Origin: Cellvibrio sp. PSBB023
GTDB lineage: Bacteria; Pseudomonadota; Gammaproteobacteria; Pseudomonadales; Cellvibrionaceae
Direction: 5' to 3'
Length of the DNA: 64,000 bases
Assembly: GCF_002007605.1 (NCBI RefSeq)
Contig: NZ_CP019799.1
Coordinates: 3,574,001-3,638,000 of the forward strand
The notes beneath the pieces are model-generated. The model saw only the letters and a list, made by a program, of their open reading frames with translations. It did not search any database and was not told the origin of the DNA. Below, piece by piece: positions 54,167 through 62,886 of this stretch. A program made the position numbers and the translations under genes. Every line of letters starts with the position of its first letter. Within the stretch, counting starts at the first letter, position 1.

Positions 54167-55053
54167 TTAAGGTTTCAGGGTGCGTTTTAATGTTATTGTT
54201 CCTGATAACAGCAGAAACCTGCTCCAGATGGCCAGTATTATCAGCCACAACAGCGGGGCGGGGTAATTATGGAGGAAAAATTTGCGATAAAACCTAGTCA
54301 TGCCTTTATGTTTGTGCCACTCCACAAACAGCGGTCTGCTGCTACTGCATGCACCCTGCGCATGGGTTATTGGCGCATTGGGAACAAATAAAATATCCCA
54401 GCCTGCGCGAATAAAGCGTATGCACCAGTCCAAATCCTCACAGTGTAAAAAGTATTCATCATCCCAAAGGCCGACAGCTTTCACTGCCTCTGGCTTGACC
54501 AGCATATAAGCCCCCGATATTGCCTCAACGCGAATCGCATGGTCGGGTAGTGGCTGCAGGTGAAGGTTAAAGTCCACCAACAAATGCGGCCAGCGGCGGG
54601 CAAAACGCTGTAGGCCAAAAGCACTGACCAGTGTACGGCCCGGTGTGGGGGTAAGCCGCCTGCCGCCTGCCTGCTCCGTGCCGTCGGTATTAAGCAGTAG
54701 TCCGCCTGCCATACCTGCTTGCGTGTTAATTTTCAAGGTTTGATAAAGTGTCTCCAGGCTACCGGGGGGCAAAGGCAGTCAGGGTTGAGAAATAGCCAGT
54801 AACCTGGCTGTGCATGAGTAGCGCCTATGTTACAGGCGGCAGCGAATCCCAGGTTTTGCGTGTTGCGAATGATTGTCAGGCGGCTATCTTGGGGGAAGGT
54901 GTTTTCAAGTTTTGCAAGGCTATCATCTTGGGACTGATTGTCGACTACCAACACTTCCCGTACATCATCAATGACCGAACGAATACAGTCGAGTAACCCT
55001 GGGCCGGCATTATAATTAACGATGATTACGGAAATGGGTAAAGACATAGACAC
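54167..55053 (-). pseudogene. Family 2 glycosyltransferase (rhamnosyltransferase-like), frameshifted
   Basis: Two minus-strand frames form one GT2 of about 295 residues. The first, from the ATG at 55053, has P-I-S-V-I-I-V-N-Y-N-A-G, V-V-D-N-Q-S-Q-D-D-S, N-L-G-F-A-A-A-C-N and L-N-P-D-C. The second resumes with P-P-G-S-L-E-T-L-Y and continues through G-A-Y-M-L-V-K-P-E-A and Y-F-L-H-C-E-D-L-D-W-C to a membrane-like C-terminus. The break falls in six G (54764-54769 on the plus strand, C on the coding strand); a seventh restores D-C-L-C-P-P-G-S-L-E. It probably adds a sugar in polysaccharide synthesis if functional. Confidence 0.8.
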
Positions 55054-55234
55054 AGAAACCTTGGTGAGTAGTAGCTTGAAGCGGTGTAAGCAGAATAGCT
55101 TATCACTAGCTGAATAGAACTATTTGGCGGCAATTTGGAATTATTGTTAACAAATTGTTACTGCGCCAAACTGTCAATGCCATCACGCTCTTGATAATAT
55201 CCAACCTCGGATTTATTTAGGCCTGAAGGAACTA

Positions 55235-57199
55235 ATGAAAACATCCCTGATCCTCAAATTTCTCAGCGCACCGCGACCTGTCAAACGTTTGATTTCGATC
55301 GGTTACGATGCGCTCGCGATTGTCATTTCATTCTATTTGGCTTATTCCTTACGCTTGGGAACTATGGGGATAGATATTGATCGCCCATTGTTAACGTGCC
55401 TTGCTCTTACGCTAATTATCTCCATCTTCACATTCATTCGCATGGGGCTTTACCGCGCAATTCTGCGTTATATGACCCAGCATGCCATGATTACCATATT
55501 CACCGGCATTCTGATCTCCAGTTTGGCGATGACTCTCAGTGCATTCTTTTTCCAGGCATTTTTGCCGCGCTCGGTGCCGATCATCTATGTCTTCACCACC
55601 TTGATCCTGATTGGTTTGCCGCGACTGATTTTTCGCAATGTGGTCAGAATGGTTACGCCCAGGGGCAATGTTAATGTTGTTATCTATGGTGCAGGTGAAA
55701 CCGGTAATAATCTCGCCAACCAACTGCGATTGAGCGGCGAGTTCAATCCTGTTGCTTTTGTGGATGACGAAAAACGCTTGCATGGCAGCGTGCTGAGTGG
55801 TTTATCTGTATATCATCCGCACAAATTAGCGGCGCTAATAGAACAGCATTCTGTCACGCGTATTTTATTAGCCTTGGGTAACATCAGCAGGCAAGAGCGT
55901 GTCCGCATCATTCGCTACCTTGAGCCCCTGCTGGTACAAGTACAGACCATCCCGCCGGTAACAGATATAGTCAAAGGCACTGCCCGTGTTGACGAGTTGC
56001 GCAATATTCAAATTGAAGACTTGCTCGGGCGAGATCCAGTAGAGCCAGATACACTACTGATGAGTAAAAATACAACCGGCAAGATCGTAATGGTTACCGG
56101 TGCGGGCGGGTCGATTGGTGCCGAACTTTGCCGTCAGCTTATTCAGTTAAAACCGCAAAAAATTATTCTTTTTGAGCAAAACGAATACAACTTGTATCGC
56201 ATAGAAAAAGAACTGAATGTTTTGCAAGCAGGTAGCATGCCTTCAGTTGAATTGGTTTCGCTGCTGGGTTCAGTGCAAAACTTCCCCTTATTGGATCTGG
56301 TCATGCGCCAATTTGAGGTGCACTGTGTCTATCATGCGGCTGCCTACAAGCATGTACCCATGGTTGAACAAAACATTATTGAAGGCGTAAAAAATAATTT
56401 GTTTGGCACCAAGAATGCCGCGGAAGCCGCATTGCGCAACAATGTGAAAAACTTTGTGTTGATCTCTACCGATAAAGCGGTGCGTCCTACCAACATCATG
56501 GGAGCCTCCAAACGCCTCGCCGAATTGGTGCTACAAGATCTTGCTTCCCGTCCATCAAAAACTATTTTCAGTATGGTGCGCTTTGGCAATGTATTGGACT
56601 CATCCGGTTCAGTCGTACCCCGTTTCCGTGAACAAATTAACAACGGTGGTCCCATCACCGTCACCCATAAAGATATTGTGCGCTACTTCATGACCATCAG
56701 CGAAGCGGCGCAGCTGGTCATTCAGTCTGCCTCTATTGCTCAAGGCGGTGATGTATTTGTACTGGACATGGGGGAGCCAGTAAGAATCCTGGATTTGGCG
56801 CGCGAGATGGCGCTGCTGTCGGGCTACAGTATCAAAGATGACAACAACCCGAATGGTGATATTGAAATCCAATTCACTGGGTTACGTGCGGGTGAAAAAT
56901 TATACGAAGAGCTACTTTGCGGTGAAAATTGTGAGGGCACTGTTCACCCGCGCATCATGCGCGCCAAAGAAAAGAAAATGGCTCCTGCGGAACTGGAAAA
57001 ATTATTAATTCAGGCAAAAGGCTTTTGTGAAACCTATCGCTACCAGGAATTATTTAGTTTGATAGTAGATTCGGATGCTGATTTCGATCCCCTCTATGAG
57101 ATCAGCGACCTCATGCATAAAACCCGCAAAGAAAACGCAAAGCTTTTACTTATTCCTGGGCTGACAGAAAAAAATGACACTAGAGTCAACGGAGGATAA
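55235..57199 (+). CDS. WbpM/CapD-type nucleotide-sugar 4,6-dehydratase
   Basis: This 654-residue protein has four N-terminal membrane helices (about 1-130) and two Rossmann regions. The first starts V-V-I-Y-G-A-G-E-T-G-N-N near 148; the second, the SDR domain, starts M-V-T-G-A-G-G-S-I-G-A-E-L near 287. I-S-T-D-K-A-V-R-P-T-N-I-M-G-A-S-K-R is the altered catalytic region typical of WbpM/FlaA1 UDP-GlcNAc 4,6-dehydratases. It makes the 4-keto-6-deoxy sugar precursor for O-antigen or capsule sugars. It heads the rightward surface-polysaccharide genes. Confidence 0.9.
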   Translation: MKTSLILKFLSAPRPVKRLISIGYDALAIVISFYLAYSLRLGTMGIDIDRPLLTCLALTLIISIFTFIRMGLYRAILRYMTQHAMITIFTGILISSLAMTLSAFFFQAFLPRSVPIIYVFTTLILIGLPRLIFRNVVRMVTPRGNVNVVIYGAGETGNNLANQLRLSGEFNPVAFVDDEKRLHGSVLSGLSVYHPHKLAALIEQHSVTRILLALGNISRQERVRIIRYLEPLLVQVQTIPPVTDIVKGTARVDELRNIQIEDLLGRDPVEPDTLLMSKNTTGKIVMVTGAGGSIGAELCRQLIQLKPQKIILFEQNEYNLYRIEKELNVLQAGSMPSVELVSLLGSVQNFPLLDLVMRQFEVHCVYHAAAYKHVPMVEQNIIEGVKNNLFGTKNAAEAALRNNVKNFVLISTDKAVRPTNIMGASKRLAELVLQDLASRPSKTIFSMVRFGNVLDSSGSVVPRFREQINNGGPITVTHKDIVRYFMTISEAAQLVIQSASIAQGGDVFVLDMGEPVRILDLAREMALLSGYSIKDDNNPNGDIEIQFTGLRAGEKLYEELLCGENCEGTVHPRIMRAKEKKMAPAELEKLLIQAKGFCETYRYQELFSLIVDSDADFDPLYEISDLMHKTRKENAKLLLIPGLTEKNDTRVNGG

Positions 57200-57293
57200 G
57201 TTATTTTTTGTTACTTTCCACCATATTACATGGTCATGCTAAACAAATAGAATTCTGCTGGTTGCATTATCTGTTGCACTACTTTGAGTTTTG

Positions 57294-57321
57294 GAGCCTT
57301 TCGGGGCTCTTTTTGTTTTTT
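57294..57321 (+). terminator. Probable terminator after the WbpM-like gene
   Basis: GAGCC-tttcgg-GGCTC hairpin followed by a T-rich run, 95 bases after the stop. The AT-rich DNA starts near here. Confidence 0.65.
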
Positions 57322-57368
57322 TATTTTACCTTAATTCTTACTAAAGCTTATTTCATGGCGATCATTAA

Positions 57369-59156
57369 ATGGTCTTTAATCTCTTAACTAGCTCTGCAAT
57401 TAGTATTGGTTTCCTGCTTCATTCTCTGATTATAGGGTGTGCGATATTTGTGTTCGCTGGTCTTTTAATATCACATATGAAGGATAATAATTGGCTTTAT
57501 ACTTTTTTTGCTTTAGTAAGTGGCATCTTGATAAATATCCTGTTGCTTATGCTGTTGGGATCGGTAGGGTATTTGAACCCGCTCTGTGTAAGCATAGTGG
57601 CAGGTTTGGCACTTGGCGTGGCCTTGTATTGTATGAAAAAAACACTTTGTCAGTTGCCTAAGTGTTCAGTTTTTGCAATAACTTCCTCTTCATTACTTTT
57701 TGGATTGACAGCCGCATTCGCATGGCATGCCCCAGGATATTGGGATGATACTTCGTTTCATTTGCCCCTAGCTCGCTTTTATCTCGAACAAGAAGCTATC
57801 GTTCTTAACGAATATGTGCGCTTTCCTCTATTTCCTCAAAATACAAATATGTTGATTGTATTGGGATTAATGTTAGGCGATACATTGACAGCGCAAATAT
57901 TCGCTACTTTGCCATGGTTTGTAATTGGCATAGGCCTGATAGGTATATGCAATTGGCTGATGGGCATGAAGATTCTTGGTGTATTTATTGCGGTATTTTT
58001 GGTGAAGTTTATTGGTGCATTCAAAGCAGGTTTTGGTTATGCCTATGTCGATACTGGTTTGGCTATGTTCTGTTGGGCTGCAATTGTTGCTCTTGCTATT
58101 TGGTTTGAGTCATACAAAACAAATAAATCCTATAGTTTGAAAGTGCTATTGCTGGCAGGATTTTTTGCAGGAGGTGCTGCAGGTACTAAGTTGTTTGGTG
58201 GTATATTCGCCTTTTGTATTTTTGTTTTTATTCTATTAATGACAAGAAACTTGAGATATAGCTTGCTTTTTGGAGGAGTGGTATTAATTAGTGGCGTCTG
58301 GTGGTATCTACGTAGCTATTTGATATCAGGCGATCCATTTCATCCTGTCGCAGCTAAATACTTTGGTTACTATCTTTGGAATGAGCATGATTTATTTTCC
58401 CAAATTTCCGAGCAAAAGACCCATGGTGCTTTAAGTGAACCATTGAATTTATTGTTGGCACTAAAACAGGCCGGAGTGGTTATTTGGATATTGGCTATTA
58501 TCGGATTTTTTTATAAGAATATACCCGTTGCTATTAGGGTAATGCAGGGCATATTTATTGCGTATTTCATTTTCTGGTTTTTTGTTTCTCAAGTAGATCG
58601 TTATCTTGCCCCTATTGTTGTATTGGGCACTTTTCTTTCATTTTATACGCTCTACAAGCCAGTAGTTTATTTCCGCAGAAAACTTTCTTTTTTTAAGATT
58701 GGTAAAAAAGGATTAGTAGTTTCGCACATGCTTATATTACTCCTGTGTCTCTCAGTCGGTGTGAAAGAGGTTAAGCGCAATATTAAAAATTGGGACAATC
58801 ATCTACTTAACACACATGGATATTCATTATTTTTGAGAGCTAGTGAGATGACCCCATTATATGGGAATCGATTAGTGCAATTGGGTTTTGAAAATGCAGC
58901 ATATTTCTTTACCGGAACAGCTATTGGAGATTGGTTTGGGGTAGGACGATATACACAAATGATAACTTGCAACGATGATGGTTGTATTCCATTAGGCGAG
59001 AGTGAAATGGAAGGCATAATGAATAAATTTGAGAGTAGAATGATTGCAATTTCTTATGTTCGTTATCCTCTATTTAATGCTGAAAATTATAAAAATGAAT
59101 TCAACCTCATTTTTCAGAACAAACAGGGTGCTCTATTCGTTCTGAAGGAAAAATAA
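57369..59156 (+). CDS. Multi-spanning GT-C-like membrane protein
   Basis: This 595-residue protein has about twelve hydrophobic segments. Before the middle it carries A-P-G-Y-W-D-D-T-S-F-H-L-P-L-A-R-F-Y, an acidic pair followed by H-L-P, reminiscent of the first periplasmic loop of GT-C glycosyltransferases (PMT/ArnT/GT39 types) that use polyprenyl-linked sugars. The C-terminal part is soluble. Codon use is AT-rich, unlike the genes before 57 kb. It probably transfers a sugar or glycan on the periplasmic side; the exact family is not certain. The next gene starts 61 bases downstream. Confidence 0.65.
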   Translation: MVFNLLTSSAISIGFLLHSLIIGCAIFVFAGLLISHMKDNNWLYTFFALVSGILINILLLMLLGSVGYLNPLCVSIVAGLALGVALYCMKKTLCQLPKCSVFAITSSSLLFGLTAAFAWHAPGYWDDTSFHLPLARFYLEQEAIVLNEYVRFPLFPQNTNMLIVLGLMLGDTLTAQIFATLPWFVIGIGLIGICNWLMGMKILGVFIAVFLVKFIGAFKAGFGYAYVDTGLAMFCWAAIVALAIWFESYKTNKSYSLKVLLLAGFFAGGAAGTKLFGGIFAFCIFVFILLMTRNLRYSLLFGGVVLISGVWWYLRSYLISGDPFHPVAAKYFGYYLWNEHDLFSQISEQKTHGALSEPLNLLLALKQAGVVIWILAIIGFFYKNIPVAIRVMQGIFIAYFIFWFFVSQVDRYLAPIVVLGTFLSFYTLYKPVVYFRRKLSFFKIGKKGLVVSHMLILLLCLSVGVKEVKRNIKNWDNHLLNTHGYSLFLRASEMTPLYGNRLVQLGFENAAYFFTGTAIGDWFGVGRYTQMITCNDDGCIPLGESEMEGIMNKFESRMIAISYVRYPLFNAENYKNEFNLIFQNKQGALFVLKEK

Positions 59157-59217
59157 AAAATTATCGCTGAATTTTTTAAATTACCTATAAATCCTGAAAA
59201 ATAATAAAGGACTCGAG

Positions 59218-60180
59218 ATGATCGATAATAAAAAAACTATAGCCGTCATAATTCCCTGCTATAAGGTAACCCGCCATGTGATGAAAGTTATCGATGCTAT
59301 GCCGGAGTTGGTGACTTGTATTTATGCGGTTGATGATTGTTGCCCTGAAAATTCCGGTGCTTATATTTTAGAAAAGAATAAAGATCCGCGTGTAAAAGTA
59401 TTATTTAACGAAAAGAATAAAGGCGTTGGTGGTGCGGTGATGACTGGTTATCGCGAAGCTATAAAGGATAATATGTATATCGCAGTAAAAGTTGATGGCG
59501 ATGGTCAAATGAATCCGGCATTAATTCCCGATTTCATTGAGCCTATTGTTTGTGGCGAGGCAGATTATACCAAAGGTAATCGATTTTATAATTTGGAGGA
59601 AATACACCAAATGCCGAAAATTCGTTTATTTGGTAATGCGGTATTATCTCTTATGAATAAGTTATCTTCTGGCTACTGGGATATATTTGATCCCACTAAT
59701 GGTTACACTGCAATTCATACAGACGTACTTAAAAAAATGCCTTTTTCAAAGATAAGTGAACGTTATTTTTTTGAGTCAGATATGTTATTCAGGCTAAATA
59801 CCCTCAGGGCTAAGGTAGTTGATATTCCAATGGATGCACATTACGATGATGAAGAAAGTCAGCTAAAAATAACAAAAATTATTGGTGATTTTTTTTTAAA
59901 AAACATTAAAAACACATATAAGCGAATTTTCTATAATTATTTTCTGCGCGATATGTCGCTTGCATCTATTGAGCTGGTGCTGGGTTTATTATTATTGTTA
60001 TTTGGTACGTGCTATGGGTTATTTCATTGGGTTAACTCTGCGCAAGAAGGAATTGTAACTCCAACGGGAACGGTGATGTTGGCTGTCCTGCCGATAGTGA
60101 TTGGCGTACAATTAATTCTATCCTTTCTGGCTTATGACATTGAAAACGTTCCAAGGCGTAGAATCCATAAAAAATCATAA
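59218..60180 (+). CDS. Family 2 glycosyltransferase (dolichol-phosphate-mannosyltransferase-like)
   Basis: This 320-residue protein has an N-terminal GT2 domain: I-A-V-I-I-P-C-Y-K-V, V-D-D-C-C-P-E-N-S-G and the D-x-D region V-K-V-D-G-D-G-Q-M-N-P. Two C-terminal membrane helices (about 246-270 and 285-305) follow. This DPM1/polyprenyl-phosphate sugar transferase layout suggests loading of a sugar on undecaprenyl phosphate, which would supply a GT-C enzyme such as the one encoded just upstream. An AAAGGA ribosome site precedes the ATG at 59218. Composition is AT-rich. Confidence 0.88.
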   Translation: MIDNKKTIAVIIPCYKVTRHVMKVIDAMPELVTCIYAVDDCCPENSGAYILEKNKDPRVKVLFNEKNKGVGGAVMTGYREAIKDNMYIAVKVDGDGQMNPALIPDFIEPIVCGEADYTKGNRFYNLEEIHQMPKIRLFGNAVLSLMNKLSSGYWDIFDPTNGYTAIHTDVLKKMPFSKISERYFFESDMLFRLNTLRAKVVDIPMDAHYDDEESQLKITKIIGDFFLKNIKNTYKRIFYNYFLRDMSLASIELVLGLLLLLFGTCYGLFHWVNSAQEGIVTPTGTVMLAVLPIVIGVQLILSFLAYDIENVPRRRIHKKS

Positions 60181-60326
60181 CTCCGCAGTACTTTGAATAT
60201 TTACAATATACTTCTTTTTAAGATAAGTAATCTTGGCTTCAACTAAAGTAACCTCTGATAACGCTTTTTAAACATCTAGTTTGATGCGATTTTTTAAAAT
60301 TTTCTAGATAATTTAAGAGGATAAAA

Positions 60327-61637
60327 ATGAATAAGCCATTATTTATACATTGTCATATTTTTAAAAATGCAGGTACAAGCTTAATAGAGGCCTTTCGTCA
60401 TGCATTTCAAGAAGATGCTATTGAATTAGAGCCTGCTGATCCTGATGAGTATTTATCTTACGCTGACATAGAAGAAGCATTGGTTAATAATCCACAGTTA
60501 GTTTTTATTTCAAGTCATCGTATTAAATTACCTCTTCCGATTTTTATAGGAAATAGAAAAATTATTCCTATAATTTTCTTTAGAGATCCAATGGCTCGAT
60601 TAAGTTCGGTGTATAGATTTGAGAGAAAAGAAAGAAGGCCAACTGTTTATTCTGCTTTGGCAAAAATTTCTTCTATGTCTATTTTTTTTAATACAATCAT
60701 TGAGGTGGGGTTTGATGTAATTGTTTCAAATGTTCATGCAGATTTTTGTTCGTTAAGCTCTACTTATAACTTAAATGAGTTTCAGGAATATCTTAAAGAT
60801 CATACTCTTGTTGGATTAGTTGAAGATAGCAATTTTTCAATGGCGCTTATTGAAAATGAAATGAAGAGATATTATCCAGAGAAATCGTTACCTTTATTTA
60901 ATGAGAATGTAACTTGTAATAATCGAGATATAATGGCCAACTGCCAAAAAATATTAGAAGAAATGGGGGGCGAAATTTATAAAAAATTAATAATAAAAAA
61001 TGATATTGACTACCGACTTTATACAATGGTGTATAAGCACTTGTTAAGTAAATGGGTTGTTGAAAAAAACAAAACTGTTTATTTTAATTACTGTAAAAAT
61101 AATAGAATTAAAATAGATGATAATGATAAAAGAGTGAGATCAATCCATAGTTTGGATTTTATTAAAAATAATAAAATGAAGGAACCTGCCGGGAGTGTAA
61201 GATTTGAATCAAAATGGGTTAGATTGAAAAAAATTAGTAAAGCGCAAAATAATAAACCTGTACTGGAAGCAGTAAGAATGGCAGATGTTGGTGAACCAGC
61301 AGTGGTGTTTGTGCCAGGTCAAGAGCTGTTTTTTGAATGTAAAACTAGATGGCCAATGAGAGTAAGTTGTCCAGCTATAAGGATTATAATTAAAGACCAT
61401 AGAGGTAAAAAAATCTTCAATATAACTAAAGTTGCCTTAGAGAACACCTTATCAGGAGTTGATAAAGAATTGTGTGAAACGTATGACGTTAGCATTATCT
61501 TGCCGGCGATGATTTCCGGTTTGTATAGTATAGATGTCGACTTCGGAATTGGTTTAAATGGATGTTTTAAGGTGATTGCAACACAAGAGTCTGTATTAGC
61601 ATTTGGTATAAAGTGTACTAGTCGCGACCTGATCTGA
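60327..61637 (+). CDS. Sulfotransferase-like protein, 3' end altered by the IS element
   Basis: This 436-residue frame has an N-terminal PAPS-dependent sulfotransferase pattern: the 5'-phosphosulfate loop H-I-F-K-N-A-G-T-S-L at about 10-19 and the 3'-phosphate region F-F-R-D-P-M-A-R-L-S-S-V-Y at about 84-96. The C-terminal half (about 295-430) is beta-rich and ends G-L-Y-S-I-D-V-D-F-G-I-G, somewhat like Wzt-type sugar-binding domains. The last five codons and the TGA stop lie inside the IS481-family element, so the natural C-terminus is lost. Strongly AT-rich. It would sulfate a surface glycan if active. Confidence 0.7.
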   Translation: MNKPLFIHCHIFKNAGTSLIEAFRHAFQEDAIELEPADPDEYLSYADIEEALVNNPQLVFISSHRIKLPLPIFIGNRKIIPIIFFRDPMARLSSVYRFERKERRPTVYSALAKISSMSIFFNTIIEVGFDVIVSNVHADFCSLSSTYNLNEFQEYLKDHTLVGLVEDSNFSMALIENEMKRYYPEKSLPLFNENVTCNNRDIMANCQKILEEMGGEIYKKLIIKNDIDYRLYTMVYKHLLSKWVVEKNKTVYFNYCKNNRIKIDDNDKRVRSIHSLDFIKNNKMKEPAGSVRFESKWVRLKKISKAQNNKPVLEAVRMADVGEPAVVFVPGQELFFECKTRWPMRVSCPAIRIIIKDHRGKKIFNITKVALENTLSGVDKELCETYDVSIILPAMISGLYSIDVDFGIGLNGCFKVIATQESVLAFGIKCTSRDLI

Positions 61638-62805
61638 CACTTCAGCTTGAAAGAAGAGAGTTACCGGTTTTGAATATGGGTGTCGAATCCTAAAACAAAA
61701 CCACAAAGGTAACTCTCATGCTACATACTAACAATCCCATCATAAAACACAAAGCTGGCCTGCTGAATTTGGCGGAAGAGCTTGGAAATGTATCAAAAGC
61801 CTGCAAGGTAATGGGTTTCTCTCGCGACACTTTCTATCGCTATCAAGAGTTGGCGCAAGAAGGTGGTGTTGATGCACTGATAAGCCGCAGTAAGCGCACT
61901 CCCAATCTTAAAAACCGTATCGATCCTGCCATTGAGAAAGCTGTTCTTGATTATGCCGTTGAACAACCTGCGCATGGTCAGCATCGAACCAGCAATGAAT
62001 TGCGTAAAACGGGTATTTTCGTATCTGGCAGTGGCGTGCGCTCAATTTGGTTGAGGCATGGTGTCGAGAGTTTTAAAAAGCGATTGCAGGCGTTGGAAGA
62101 GAAGGTTGCCAAAGAAGGTATTCTACTAACGGATAACCAGATTGCCGCGCTAGAACGCAAGAAAATCGATGATGAAGCCTCCGGTGAAATTGAAACACAT
62201 CATCCTGGCTATCTTGGCTCGCAAGATACGTTTTATGTAGGAAGCCTCAAAGGCGTAGGCCGGATATATCAGCAAACGTTTGTAGACACCTACAGCAAAG
62301 TGGCATTTGCCAAGCTCTATACGAGCAAAACACTGATCACATCAGCTGATCTACTCAATGACAAAGTGCTGCCATTCTTCGCTCAGCAGCAGCTACCTAT
62401 GCTGAGAATTCTCACGGATCGCGGTACGGAATATTGCGGTCGAATGGATCAACACGATTATCAGCTGTATCTCGCCATCAATGATATTGATCACACGAAA
62501 ACAAAAGCGCAGTCGCCGCAAACGAATGGCATCTGTGAGCGATTCCATAAAACGATACTGCAAGAGTTTTATCAGGTGACGTTCCGCAAAAAACTTTATG
62601 CAACGCTGGAAGAATTGCAAAAGGATCTGGACGAATGGATGAAATACTACAACAATGATCGAACTCATCAGGGCAAAGTTTGCTGTGGTCGAACACCACT
62701 GGAAACATTGCTGGATGGAAAGAAGGTTTGGGCGGAGAAGAATTTAGCTTAAATCTAAACTGACAGGCACCCGTAAAAACCGGTAACTGTCAGATCAGGT
62801 CTGAG
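61622..62805 (+). mobile_element. IS481-family insertion sequence
   Basis: An element of about 1184 bp bounded by direct CTAG copies (61618-61621 and 62806-62809). Its ends are inverted repeats with a perfect 14-base core GACCTGATCTGACA (left 61626-61639, mirrored on the right at about 62788-62801). A second inverted block TTACCGGTTTT lies further in on the left, mirrored by AAAACCGGTAA on the right. IS481 elements are known to target CTAG. It carries one transposase gene and looks intact. It interrupts the polysaccharide cluster. Confidence 0.88.
61718..62752 (+). CDS. IS481-family transposase
   Basis: This 344-residue DDE transposase has an N-terminal helix-turn-helix (G-N-V-S-K-A-C-K-V-M-G-F-S-R-D-T-F-Y-R). 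The rve integrase core shows D in S-Q-D-T-F-Y-V-G, D in L-T-D-R-G-T-E-Y, and E in T-N-G-I-C-E-R-F-H. It catalyses cut-and-paste or copy movement of the element. An AAGGTA ribosome site lies upstream. The frame is complete, so the element may be active. Confidence 0.93.
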   Translation: MLHTNNPIIKHKAGLLNLAEELGNVSKACKVMGFSRDTFYRYQELAQEGGVDALISRSKRTPNLKNRIDPAIEKAVLDYAVEQPAHGQHRTSNELRKTGIFVSGSGVRSIWLRHGVESFKKRLQALEEKVAKEGILLTDNQIAALERKKIDDEASGEIETHHPGYLGSQDTFYVGSLKGVGRIYQQTFVDTYSKVAFAKLYTSKTLITSADLLNDKVLPFFAQQQLPMLRILTDRGTEYCGRMDQHDYQLYLAINDIDHTKTKAQSPQTNGICERFHKTILQEFYQVTFRKKLYATLEELQKDLDEWMKYYNNDRTHQGKVCCGRTPLETLLDGKKVWAEKNLA

Positions 62806-62825
62806 CTAGTACACAAACAATCGTC

Positions 62826-62858
62826 AAAACCGGTACTGTCAGCTCAGGTTTGAGCTAG
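62826..62858 (+). repeat. Remnant of a second IS481-type right end
   Basis: This stretch (AAAACCGGTACTGTCAGCTC, then aggtttgagctag) repeats the right end of the intact element at 62776-62809 with few differences. It also ends at a CTAG. It looks like the solo end of an older related copy. Confidence 0.7.
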
Positions 62859-62886
62859 TGCTCTTAGGCTAGTTTCTTCTTGCGAA

